From: Streptomyces spiralis
Lineage (GTDB): Bacteria; Actinomycetota; Actinomycetes; Streptomycetales; Streptomycetaceae
DNA: 64,000 nucleotides
Direction: 5' to 3'
NCBI RefSeq assembly: GCF_014654675.1
Contig: NZ_BNBC01000024.1
Span: 1 to 64,000, forward strand
The translations under genes and the position numbers were made by a program. A model generated the notes under the pieces. It saw only the letters and a program-made list of their open reading frames with translations. It had not been told where the DNA came from and did no database searches. Shown here in pieces: positions 48,767 through 56,878 of the stretch. Every line of letters starts with the position of its first letter. The stretch's first letter is position 1.

Positions 48767-50179
48767 TCAGGGGTGGGTGGGGTGCGCCGGGCGGTCACTG
48801 CCGACCGTCAGACGTGCCGGGCGGTAGGGGACGTACGCCGCCCCGTCCGGACCCAGTGCGGTGGCGGACCGCTGGAGCGCGGCGGGGGTCGCCGCGTCGT
48901 CCCAGCGGCCGGTGGTGACGCGGTGTTCGAGCGCGTGCAGGGCGGCCACGGTCTCCGCGGTGGTGAAGGCGCAGTGGCCCTGCCGCTCGACATAGGCCTG
49001 CCGCAGCAGCGCGCTGTCCCCGGCCGTGCGCACGCGGTCGCCGAACCGTCGTTCCTGTTCGACCGGGACCAGGTTGTCGGCGGTGGTGTGCACGTCCAGC
49101 AGCGGTACGCCGAGGCCCTGCCCGGCGGACGAGCTGCGCTGCGCGGCCCGGACCGCGGCGGGGTCCGCGCTGATCGAGGCGCCCCGGGTCAGGGAGCTCA
49201 GGTCGGCGCGCAGGTCGAGCCCGGCCGCCCGGTAGAGCGCGCGGACCTGCGGGGCGTGGGCGGATCCGGCGAGCAGGCGGGCGTAGTCCACGCCCCGGTT
49301 CCAGGAGTTGTTGCCGCCGACGGACTGTTCGACGGCGTACCGGCCGCCCTCGACGAAGGACAGGATGCCCTGTGCGAACCACGCGTACTGCTGCTCCTCC
49401 TGGCCTGCCCAGTCGGTGGGGGCGGGCCGGTCCTGTCCGGGCGCCCAGGCGGGCAGGTTGAGGAAGGCGGCGGCCAGTGCGATGCGGGCGCGGCCCTGTG
49501 GGGTTGTCTGGGCGGCGGTGACGGCGTCGGTGAGCTTCTCGGCGGTGGTGGACGCGTCGTCGGCGGTGCCGAAGCGGACCAGGCCGACGTCCTGCCCGGG
49601 CAGCAGTAGCCGGGCGATGGTGTACTCGGCGTCGAGTTGGTAGTTGTCCAGGTCGGTGCCGCCCGCGACCAGTCCGCACAGGCCGAGTGCGCCGTCGACG
49701 CGGCCGGCGCCGTCGCGGGCGATCTGCGCGTTGACGAGCCCGCCCATGGACTGACCGACGGCCAGGGTGCGCGTCGGTGTGCCGATCTTCGTGGTGACGG
49801 CGCCGAGCGTGGCGAACTGGTCGCGTTCGGCGCTGTTCAGGGCCCACATCGAGCCATGGGGGTCGTACGACGACCCGGCCATCGCGTAGCCCTCGGCGAG
49901 CAGCTCGGTGCGTACGGCGTCGGAGGGGGCGTCCTCGGCGACGGTGGGGCCGAAGCCGTGGCTGAACAGCAGCAGGGTGCCGTTCCAGCGGGCCGGGACG
50001 TCCGCGATCCAGGTGGCGCCGTCGGAGAGGGTGCCGGTGAGGTGGGCGGCGTCCGCCGTGTCTGCCTGGGCGGCCGACGCGGGGAGGGTGGTGAGGGCCG
50101 CGGACGCCAGCGTGGCCCAGGCGGCCAGGGCGATGCGCAGACGGATGCGGGGAGTTCGAGGACGTGTGCCGGCGGGCAT
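48767..50179 (-). CDS. Secreted alpha/beta hydrolase
   Basis: A 470-residue exported hydrolase. The signal peptide spans residues 1 to ~38 (IALAAWATLASAALTTLPASAAQA). The mature part has an oxyanion region LLLFSHGFGP (about 68-77), the nucleophile elbow VGQSMGGLVN (about 138-147), a likely catalytic Asp in LLDVHTTADNLVP and a His in RQGHCAFT. ATG 50179 has AAGGAG 7 bases upstream. It is transcribed with the MFS gene and adjacent to a PaaX-type repressor, so the three may serve uptake or processing of one substrate. Confidence 0.87.
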   Translation of the reverse strand: MPAGTRPRTPRIRLRIALAAWATLASAALTTLPASAAQADTADAAHLTGTLSDGATWIADVPARWNGTLLLFSHGFGPTVAEDAPSDAVRTELLAEGYAMAGSSYDPHGSMWALNSAERDQFATLGAVTTKIGTPTRTLAVGQSMGGLVNAQIARDGAGRVDGALGLCGLVAGGTDLDNYQLDAEYTIARLLLPGQDVGLVRFGTADDASTTAEKLTDAVTAAQTTPQGRARIALAAAFLNLPAWAPGQDRPAPTDWAGQEEQQYAWFAQGILSFVEGGRYAVEQSVGGNNSWNRGVDYARLLAGSAHAPQVRALYRAAGLDLRADLSSLTRGASISADPAAVRAAQRSSSAGQGLGVPLLDVHTTADNLVPVEQERRFGDRVRTAGDSALLRQAYVERQGHCAFTTAETVAALHALEHRVTTGRWDDAATPAALQRSATALGPDGAAYVPYRPARLTVGSDRPAHPTHP

Positions 50180-50227
50180 GGAGGTGGCTCCTTGAGGGCG
50201 GGTGGGGAGCGGAGACCTGGCAGATGC

Positions 50228-50284
50228 TCAGTGCACTGAACGAAGGTGTGGAGGAATGTAGGGCTGCTTTCTTGCGGCCGTCAA
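50228..50284 (-). promoter_or_regulatory. Promoter and palindromic operator of hydrolase-MFS operon
   Basis: On the minus strand: TTGACG (50284-50279), 18 bases, TACATT (50260-50255), then 15 bases to the perfect palindrome TCAGTGCACTGA (50239-50228). The palindrome lies just after the expected transcription start, the classical position for a repressor site; the adjacent PaaX-type protein is the obvious candidate. Confidence 0.6.
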
Positions 50285-50335
50285 TAGAATGCACAAAATC
50301 GCGGCTGACAGGACCTGCGGGAGGCGCGACAGGCG

Positions 50336-51157
50336 TTACGCCGCCGGAATCGTCTCGATCACCCGCCGCGCCGCGTCCCGGGCAGGCGCTTCCAGCAGGG
50401 CGTGAAGCGTGCGGAACGTCTTCTCCGCCGCGGCCGCCGGCCAGTCCGCGGGCAGGTGCCGTACGGGCAACCGGGGATCGGCGCGGATGACCTGGAGCCA
50501 CTCGGCGGTCAGCCGGAGGCGCAGCGCGAGGGCGTCCTCGGCGACCAGGTCCCCGCGACCCGACGCGTACGGCCGCCAGGTCGCCTCGAAGTCCCGGTAG
50601 TGGGCGGCCAGTTCGGGCAGGTCCCAGGTGTCGTCGATCATCTCGGCGATGTCCATGCCGGCGTCCGCATGGGCCCGGAAGACCTTCACATGTGCTTTGA
50701 GGCCCAGTTCGGCGACGATCCCGGAGACGTCGACCTCGCCCGGCGCGATCCACAGCCCGCTGAACAGCGCACCGAAGCCCGCCCAGGTCAATTGGGAGCG
50801 CAGATCGTGCCGCTGGCGCTGCCACGACTCCGGGAGCGAGAAGCCGAGCAGCGTCCAGGTGCCGTCCCAGTCCCGGTTGACCGCACCCGTCTTCCAGATG
50901 CGCCGCTCGCCGTCGCGCAGGATCGCCTCGGAGCGGCCGGTGAGGCCGACGTAGGTCCGCCGGCCCTGGCGCCGACGGCTCAGCAGGCCCCGGCCGACCA
51001 TGCGGGTGAGCGTGGACCGGGTGGCCTGCTCTCCGACTCCGGCGCGCCGGAACACCTCGATGACGCTGCCCGTGTACACGCACACCCCGCGGCCCAGCAC
51101 CTCGTCACCGAGGAAGCTGAGCAGAAGGGACTGGGGGCGGGGGACTGGACCGGTCAC
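50336..51157 (-). CDS. PaaX family transcriptional repressor
   Basis: A 273-residue PaaX-type protein. The N-terminal winged helix (PQSLLLSFLGDEVLGRG; HTH near ATRSTLTRMVGRGLLSRRRQG) is followed by the central GTWTLLGFSLPESWQRQRHDLRSQL region and the C-terminal PaaX domain (YRDFEATWRPYASG). PaaX represses phenylacetyl-CoA catabolism; here the adjacent secreted hydrolase and MFS are the more likely targets. Start at GTG 51157; a TAGGGT box 6 bases upstream suggests a leaderless mRNA. Confidence 0.9.
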   Translation of the reverse strand: MTGPVPRPQSLLLSFLGDEVLGRGVCVYTGSVIEVFRRAGVGEQATRSTLTRMVGRGLLSRRRQGRRTYVGLTGRSEAILRDGERRIWKTGAVNRDWDGTWTLLGFSLPESWQRQRHDLRSQLTWAGFGALFSGLWIAPGEVDVSGIVAELGLKAHVKVFRAHADAGMDIAEMIDDTWDLPELAAHYRDFEATWRPYASGRGDLVAEDALALRLRLTAEWLQVIRADPRLPVRHLPADWPAAAAEKTFRTLHALLEAPARDAARRVIETIPAA

Positions 51158-51260
51158 GCGGACACCCTACGAGGGACGCGTCCGCCATGACACGCGCGTG
51201 CGGCAGTCGCTCGGACGCGGGGTCTGCGGCCATGGGCGTGATGCACGACGGCCGAGGCGG

Positions 51261-51469
51261 TCAGGCAATTCGGTTCTCCGTGGCGCGCAGCAGGAGGGTG
51301 TGCAGCGATCCCGCTCGGCGGGAGCGAGCCGGGTGAGCAGTTCGTCTGTCACCCGCTGACCCGCCTGGTCCGTGCCGCGCAGAACCGCCCGACCGTCCTC
51401 GGTGAGGACGACGATGCGACTTCGGCGGTCCTCCGGGGCGGGGCGGCGCTCGGCGAAGCCCGGCTTCTC
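51261..51469 (-). pseudogene. MarR family regulator, C-terminal remnant with frameshift
   Basis: Read on the minus strand from 51469, the translation EKPGFAERRPAPEDRRSR, IVVLTEDGRAVLRG and TDELLTRLAPAERDR is the wing and C-terminal helix of a MarR protein. One base is missing at about 51306: continuing in the next frame gives LHTLLLRATENRIA and a stop at 51261. The N-terminal DNA-binding half is missing altogether, so this is a truncated and frameshifted relic. Confidence 0.7.
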
Positions 51470-51541
51470 ACCTCAAGTCCCGGGTCCGCCACCGCTACGG
51501 TGAGGCCCGAAGACCCCGCCCAAACCCCACGAAACCCCAGC

Positions 51542-51973
51542 TCAGGGCCACACCAGGCAGTACGGCTGGTGCCCCGCCTCGTGCAGCCGGTGCGAGAAGT
51601 CCTGCCATTCGTGGAGCAGCTGGTACACGTTGAACGCGTCTCTCGGGCCGCCGCGGTCGGGGACCGTGGACCAGATGAAGGCGGCCGCGCCGACCGCTTC
51701 CTCGCCGATGTCGCGGAGGGGGTCGACGACGGTCATGGGGAGCTTGACGACGGCGTAGTCGGGGTGCAGGACGACCAGTTCGAGCGGCGGCACCTTGTGC
51801 AGGGGGACGCCCTCGATGCCGGTCAGTACCATCGCGGCCATGGTCTCCGGCTTGATCTTGGTGAACATGCCGTTCATGCCGAGCTCGTCACCGCCGAGTT
51901 CCTCGGGGCGCATCGAGATCGGGACGCGGGCCGCGGTCGCACCGTCCGGCGCGCCGAAGTACTTGTACGTCAC
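51542..51973 (-). CDS. Conserved actinobacterial protein of unknown function
   Basis: A 143-residue soluble protein, highly conserved in Streptomyces as I recall, near hemL. It begins VTYKYFGAPDGATAARVPISM and ends HQPYCLVWP; motifs include LHPDYAVVKLPMTVVDPL (about 85-102) and VYQLLHEWQDFSHRLHEAGH (about 116-135). No domain is recognised. Start GTG 51973 is preferred; a GTG two codons upstream and a long open frame to 52192 exist, but the extra N-terminal sequence is low-complexity Arg/Gly/Ala. It is divergent from hemL across a long gap. Confidence 0.72.
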   Translation of the reverse strand: MTYKYFGAPDGATAARVPISMRPEELGGDELGMNGMFTKIKPETMAAMVLTGIEGVPLHKVPPLELVVLHPDYAVVKLPMTVVDPLRDIGEEAVGAAAFIWSTVPDRGGPRDAFNVYQLLHEWQDFSHRLHEAGHQPYCLVWP

Positions 51974-52586
51974 CCCCACCCGACCACCATTCCTGCTCCC
52001 CGCCCGAAGGCTGTCGACCCGGCGGTCCGTCCGGTCGTCGATCCGCCGGTCCGGTCGCTCGGGCTCACTCGGTGCACCCTGTGCCTGACGTGCTTCGGCC
52101 GCCTGCTCCGCGGCGCGCCGGTGCCTTCCCCGCCGGGCACGTCGAGGACCCAGGTCATCAGTCCCCTCGCCCAGTCCGCCACCGCGATGCATATCTCCAC
52201 CCGACTGCTTTTCTAGGACGCGTGGCCCCCGCCGCGCAACCCGATCATCGTGTCAGTGACCTCCCCCACGGCCGCACGCCGAAACGTGCGCCGAAACATC
52301 TGCCCGCGGGAGCTCCGAGGATCCTCGCGGCCCTCGACACGACCTTCGTCCTGTCCATACGTACGAGGAGCCCAGTTTCTCAGATGGGCGGGGGCGAATC
52401 CGCTTCTTCGGGCGCGTGGATCTTCCGCGGACTCCGTCCCGGCGTGTCGGCCGGCACCACCACCGCCCGGTGCTCCGCCCCCGCTGGCCTACCCTGAACA
52501 GGTCACTGCCCACCGGATTCCGCGAAAACCCCGTGTGAAACCCCGTGAACCCCGAGAAACCCGAGAAATCGGAGAAGCCGCAGGCC
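51974..52586. other. 613-base region between unknown gene and hemL
   Basis: No convincing gene. It has several open frames on both strands that look like GC-bias shadows. It contains a run of degenerate GAAACCCCGT units just before hemL (52520-52563), and a GTCAGTGAC dyad near 52253. A promoter for hemL should lie in the right part but was not identifiable. Confidence 0.55.
52520..52563. repeat. Degenerate tandem GAAACCCCGT repeat upstream of hemL
   Basis: GAAAACCCCGTGTGAAACCCCGTGAACCCCGAGAAACCCGAGAAA (broken here into near-repeats of GAAACCCCGT) spans 52523-52567 with period 10-12. It lies just before the hemL start and has no gene of its own. It is purine-rich on the + strand. Confidence 0.6.
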
Positions 52587-53903
52587 ATGAGCGAACTGCC
52601 ATATCCATACGAAGCCCCCGCCTCGCAGGCGCTGTTCGATCGTGCGGCGGCCGTCACGCCCGGCGGCGTGAACTCGCCGGTGCGTGCCTTCCGCGCCGTG
52701 GGCGGTACGCCCCGGTTCATGGTGTCCGGCAGCGGGCCGTATCTGAAGGACGCCGACGGGCGGGAGTACGTCGACCTCGTCTGCTCCTGGGGGCCGATGA
52801 TCCTCGGGCACGGACGGCCCGAGGTGATCGCCGCCGTGCAGGAGGCGGTCGCGCGCGGTACGTCCTTCGGCACGCCCGGTGAGGGCGAGGTCGCGCTCGC
52901 CGAGGAGATGGTGGGCAGGGTCGGACCGCTGGAGCAGGTCAGGCTCGTCTCCAGCGGGACCGAGGCCACAATGTCCGCGATCCGGCTCGCCCGCGGCTTC
53001 ACTCGGCGGACCAAGGTGATCAAGTTCGCCGGGTGCTATCACGGGCACGTCGACTCGCTGCTCGCCGCGGCCGGGTCCGGGGTCGCCACCTTCGCGCTGC
53101 CCGACACGCCGGGTGTCACCGGCGCCCAGGCCGGCGACACGATCGTGCTGCCGTACAACGACCTCGACGCGGTGCGCGCGGCCTTCGCCGCCCACCCGGG
53201 CGAGATCGCCTGTGTGATCACCGAGGCCTCGCCCGGCAACATGGGCGTCGTGCCGCCGCTGCCCGGGTTCAACCAGGGGCTGAAGGACCTGTGCCGCGAG
53301 AACGGCGCGCTGTACATCTCCGACGAGGTCATGACCGGGTTCCGTACCAGCCGCGCCGGCTGGTACGGCGTCGACGGGGTCGAGCCCGACCTGATGACCT
53401 TCGGAAAGGTGATGGGCGGCGGATTCCCCGCCGCCGCCTTCGGCGGGCGTGCTGACGTCATGGCGCACCTCGCGCCCGCCGGGCCCGTCTACCAGGCCGG
53501 CACCCTGTCGGGGAACCCGGTCGCCACCGCCGCCGGCCTGGCCCAGCTGCGCCTGCTCGACGAGGCCGCGTACGCCAAGGTGAACGCCGTCTCGCAGCAG
53601 ATCCAGGCCATGGTGTCCGAGGCGCTGACCAAGGAGGGTGTGGCGCACACCCTGCAGAACGCCTCCAACATGTTCTCGGTGTTCTTCACCGACCGCCCGG
53701 TGCGCGACTACGAGGACGCCAAGGCCCAGGAGTCGTACCGCTTCACCGCCTTCTTCCACGCGATGCTGGCGAACGGCGTCTACCTGCCGCCCTCGTCCTT
53801 CGAGTCCTGGTTCGTCTCCACCGCGCACGACGAGCAGGCACTGCAGCGGATCGCCGACGCCCTTCCGGCGGCGGCCCGGGCGGCGGCGGAGGCGACGGCA
53901 TGA
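52587..53903 (+). CDS. hemL: Glutamate-1-semialdehyde 2,1-aminomutase
   Basis: A 438-residue PLP enzyme that converts glutamate-1-semialdehyde to 5-aminolevulinate, the product of hemA being its substrate. The PLP Lys lies in MTFGKVMGGGFP (about residue 275), with the substrate-gating SSGTEATMSAIRLARG (about 130-145) and the aldehyde-handling region GTSFGTPGEGEVALAEEM upstream. ATG 52587 gives MSELPYPYEAP; an in-frame ATG at 52545 lies in the repeat region and is rejected. Its stop overlaps the next gene by 4 bases (ATGA). Confidence 0.96.
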   Translation: MSELPYPYEAPASQALFDRAAAVTPGGVNSPVRAFRAVGGTPRFMVSGSGPYLKDADGREYVDLVCSWGPMILGHGRPEVIAAVQEAVARGTSFGTPGEGEVALAEEMVGRVGPLEQVRLVSSGTEATMSAIRLARGFTRRTKVIKFAGCYHGHVDSLLAAAGSGVATFALPDTPGVTGAQAGDTIVLPYNDLDAVRAAFAAHPGEIACVITEASPGNMGVVPPLPGFNQGLKDLCRENGALYISDEVMTGFRTSRAGWYGVDGVEPDLMTFGKVMGGGFPAAAFGGRADVMAHLAPAGPVYQAGTLSGNPVATAAGLAQLRLLDEAAYAKVNAVSQQIQAMVSEALTKEGVAHTLQNASNMFSVFFTDRPVRDYEDAKAQESYRFTAFFHAMLANGVYLPPSSFESWFVSTAHDEQALQRIADALPAAARAAAEATA

Positions 53904-54601
53904 GCGAGACGCCGGAGAAGAACGGCAAGGACGACATCACCGTCGTCCACCTCATGCGCCACGGCGAGGTGGAGAACCCGACCGGGGTCCTGTACGGGCG
54001 GCTGCCCGGCTACCACCTCTCCGACCTCGGGCGGCAGATGGCCGAGCGGGTCGCCGAGCACCTCGCCCCCCGCGATGTGACGTACGTCGTCGCCTCCCCG
54101 CTGGAGCGGGCGCAGGAGACGGCCACGCCGATCGCCAAGGCGCACGGGCTCGACCTCGCCACCGACGAGCGGCTGATCGAGGCGGCGAACGTCTTCCAGG
54201 GCAAGACCTTCGGGATCGGCGACGGCGCGCTGCGCCGGCCGGCGAACTGGAAGCACGTGGTCAACCCGTTCAAGCCGTCCTGGGGAGAGCCGTACGTCGA
54301 CCAGGTCGTGCGGATGATGGGCGCGCTGAACGCGGCCAAGGACGCCGCGCGCGGCCATGAGGCGGTGGTCGTCAGCCACCAGCTGCCGATCTGGATCGTG
54401 CGCTCCTACGTCGAGCGGCGGCGGCTGTGGCACGACCCGCGCAAGCGGCAGTGCACGCTGGCCTCGCTGACGACGTTCACGTACCAGGGCGACCGGATCG
54501 TCTCCGTGGGCTACACCGAGCCCGCCCGCGACCTGGTGCCCGCTCATCTCCTCGCGGGCGCCAAGCCGGTGAAGGGGCAGGGGAAGGCCTTCGGGGCGTA
54601 G
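53900..54601 (+). CDS. Histidine phosphatase (phosphoglycerate mutase) family protein
   Basis: A 233-residue RHG-motif phosphatase. The catalytic motif is VHLMRHGEVENP (about residues 15-27), with the second His in VVVSHQLPIWIVRS (about 155-168). It resembles 2,3-bisphosphoglycerate-dependent mutase relatives and alpha-ribazole phosphatases; the substrate is not clear. It starts on the ATGA overlap with hemL and is therefore co-translated, but a role in heme synthesis is not known. Confidence 0.88.
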   Translation: MSETPEKNGKDDITVVHLMRHGEVENPTGVLYGRLPGYHLSDLGRQMAERVAEHLAPRDVTYVVASPLERAQETATPIAKAHGLDLATDERLIEAANVFQGKTFGIGDGALRRPANWKHVVNPFKPSWGEPYVDQVVRMMGALNAAKDAARGHEAVVVSHQLPIWIVRSYVERRRLWHDPRKRQCTLASLTTFTYQGDRIVSVGYTEPARDLVPAHLLAGAKPVKGQGKAFGA

Positions 54602-54790
54602 ACCCGGCGGTCCGCCCTGGCGAGCCGGAGGGAAGTGCACGGAGCGTAAGGACGCGGTAAGGGTTCCGTCACATAAGGACAATTTCCCAATATTTGTTGT
54701 GAAATTCATATCGTTCCCGCGCAACCACCGTGTCCGTCACGCCCTCTGAGTGGGTGACCACATCAGAGGACGGGACGGATCGGGGAACTC

Positions 54791-56140
54791 ATGCGCACCT
54801 TCTCCCGGAGGGGAATACTCGGCCTCGGCGCGGGCACCGCGGCCGCCGCCGGACTGGCGGGCTGCGGCAGCCTCAAGTCCTCGGACGGCTCGGGTCACGC
54901 CGGCGGTTCCGGGTCGGGCGCGGGTTCGCACGGGGACAAGGGCCACGGGGGTGGGAGCACGGAGCCCCCGGCCCGTCCGATCGGTGACGGTTCGACGTCG
55001 TTCACCGGCAAGCAGCCCCATCAGCCCGCCAGGCCCGAGCCGCTGGAGCCGGGTCAGACCCCGCCGCAGTTCGTCATCTTCTCCTGGGACGGGGCGGGCG
55101 AGGTCGGCAACGGCCTGTTCCCGCGCTTCCTGGACCTCGCCAAGCAGCACGGCGCCCATATGACCTTCTTCCTCTCCGGGCTGTATCTGCTGCCGGAGAG
55201 CAAGAAGCGGATGTACGACCCGCCGAACAATCCGCGCGGCGCCTCCGCCATCGGCTACCTGAACGACGACCACGTCAAGGCCACCCTCGCCAACGTCCGC
55301 CGCGCCTGGCTGGAGGGCCACGAGATCGGCACCCACTTCAACGGGCACTTCTGCGGCGAGACCCACGGCTCGGTCAAGTGGTGGACCCCACAGCAGTGGA
55401 AGAGCGAGATCGACCAGGCCAAGTCCTTCGTCAAGCAGTGGCGGACCAACACGGGCTGGCACGACCTGCCCTCCCTGCCCTTCGACTACGACAAGGAGCT
55501 CGTCGGCGGCCGCACCCCCTGTCTGCTCGGCCAGGACAACCTGCTGCCCACCGCCCGCGAGCTCGGCTGGCGCTACGACGCCTCCTCGCCCGGCGGCCGT
55601 CAGGTGTGGCCGGTCAAGCGGCTCGGGATCTGGGACCTGCCGTTGCAGCAGATACCTTTCCCCGGCCGCAGGTTCGAGGTCCTCTCCATGGACTACAACA
55701 TGCTCGCCAACCAGTCGGTGAACTCCACCAAGGCCCCGCCCTCCAACTACCCCGGCTGGCGCCAGCAGTCCGCCCAGTCCTACATCCAGGGCTTCCAGCG
55801 GGCATACGAGACAAACCGGGCACCGTTCTTCATAGGCAACCACTTCGAGCAGTGGAACGGCGGGATCTACATGGACTCCGTCGAAGAGGCCTTCAAGCAC
55901 ATCGCGCGCGAGAAGGAGAAGGGCGCCGACGTCCGGCTGGTCTCCTTCCGGCAGTTCGTCGACTGGATGGACGTACAGAAGCCGGAGGTGCTCGCCAAGC
56001 TGCGTACCCTGGACGTCGGGCAGCGGCCGGCCGGCGGCTGGAAGGAGTTCCTGAAGGACACCGGGGCCTCCACGACGTCCGGGACGTCCGGGACCTCCGG
56101 GACGTCAGGGGCCGCGAAGGGCACCGCGAACGCTGCCTGA
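54791..56140 (+). CDS. Tat-exported polysaccharide deacetylase-like lipoprotein
   Basis: A 449-residue protein. The signal has a twin-arginine motif (SRRGILGLG) followed by lipobox LAGC (Cys near 22), so it is probably a Tat substrate anchored by lipid. A Gly/Ser/His-rich linker (about residues 25-90) precedes a divergent polysaccharide-deacetylase-like domain (FVIFSWDGAGEVGNGLFPRFL; HEIGTHFNGHFCG near 178-190 with the metal-site His). A TSGTSGTSG repeat (9-bp DNA unit) is near the C-terminus. The role may be in cell-wall or exopolysaccharide processing. Confidence 0.82.
   Translation: MRTFSRRGILGLGAGTAAAAGLAGCGSLKSSDGSGHAGGSGSGAGSHGDKGHGGGSTEPPARPIGDGSTSFTGKQPHQPARPEPLEPGQTPPQFVIFSWDGAGEVGNGLFPRFLDLAKQHGAHMTFFLSGLYLLPESKKRMYDPPNNPRGASAIGYLNDDHVKATLANVRRAWLEGHEIGTHFNGHFCGETHGSVKWWTPQQWKSEIDQAKSFVKQWRTNTGWHDLPSLPFDYDKELVGGRTPCLLGQDNLLPTARELGWRYDASSPGGRQVWPVKRLGIWDLPLQQIPFPGRRFEVLSMDYNMLANQSVNSTKAPPSNYPGWRQQSAQSYIQGFQRAYETNRAPFFIGNHFEQWNGGIYMDSVEEAFKHIAREKEKGADVRLVSFRQFVDWMDVQKPEVLAKLRTLDVGQRPAGGWKEFLKDTGASTTSGTSGTSGTSGAAKGTANAA
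56070..56106 (+). repeat. Tandem 9-bp repeat encoding TSG units
   Basis: ACGTCCGGG units (ACGTCCGGG ACGTCCGGG ACCTCCGGG ACGTCAGGG) encode consecutive Thr-Ser-Gly near the C-terminus of the deacetylase-like lipoprotein. Period 9 preserves frame. Confidence 0.75.
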
Positions 56141-56206
56141 AATGCGGTTTTCCGCCCGCGAGGGGGGCGCGCAAGATCCCCGGAACAGGCATGCGAAACT
56201 TTTCAC

Positions 56207-56872
56207 ATGAGTGTCGTCAGCCGCGCCCCCCAGTGCTCGAACCGGGCGAACCGTACGTCCGCACCGCACCGCACGCGCACGACCCGCGTCCGCGGGCGCA
56301 CCACCCTCCTCGCGGCCGGGACCGCCGCCCTGGCACTCGCCCTGTCCGCGTGCGGCTCCGGGGGCACCTCCGGCGGCTCCGGCAACACCAACTTCATCAC
56401 CGGCTCCGACGGCATCGCGACCGTGAAGAAGGGCGACCGCAAGCCCGCCCCCGATCTGTCCGGCCAGACCATCGACGGCAAGCAGCTCGACATCGCCTCC
56501 TACAAGGGCAAGGTCGTCGTCCTCAACGTCTGGGGCTCATGGTGCGCGCCCTGCCGGGCCGAGGCGCCCAACCTGGTGAAGGTCGCCAAGGACACCGCCG
56601 GCAAGGGCGTGCAGTTCGTCGGCATCAACACCCGCGACACCAGCACCCAGCCCGCCCTCGCCTTCGAGAAGCGCTACGGGGTGCCGTTCCCGAGCCTGTA
56701 CGACCCGAGCGGCAAGCTCATGCTCCGCTTCAAGAAGGGCACGCTGAACCCGCAGCTCATCCCGACCACGATCGTCGTCGACCGGGACGGGAAGATCGCG
56801 GCCCGCGCCCTTCAGGCGCTCAGCGAGGAGAAGCTGCGCAAGATGCTCGACCCGGTCGTCGCGGAGAAGTGA
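56207..56872 (+). CDS. resA: TlpA/ResA-like thioredoxin lipoprotein for cytochrome c maturation
   Basis: A 221-residue lipoprotein: a signal ending in lipobox LSAC (about residue 49) and a thioredoxin fold with the redox motif WGSWCAPCRAEAPN (about 106-119) and cis-Pro LIPTTIVVDRDG. It should reduce apocytochrome c cysteines outside the membrane so that heme can be attached, taking electrons from CcdA encoded 6 bases downstream. The arrangement thioredoxin-CcdA-ResB-CcsB is the System II operon. Confidence 0.9.
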   Translation: MSVVSRAPQCSNRANRTSAPHRTRTTRVRGRTTLLAAGTAALALALSACGSGGTSGGSGNTNFITGSDGIATVKKGDRKPAPDLSGQTIDGKQLDIASYKGKVVVLNVWGSWCAPCRAEAPNLVKVAKDTAGKGVQFVGINTRDTSTQPALAFEKRYGVPFPSLYDPSGKLMLRFKKGTLNPQLIPTTIVVDRDGKIAARALQALSEEKLRKMLDPVVAEK

Positions 56873-56878
56873 GCCGCC

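Noticed and set aside
51970..52200. 76-residue minus-strand frame starting MEICIAVADWARG
   Set aside because: No ribosome site, Arg/Gly-rich after the first 20 residues, and it overlaps the better-supported GTG 51973 start region.
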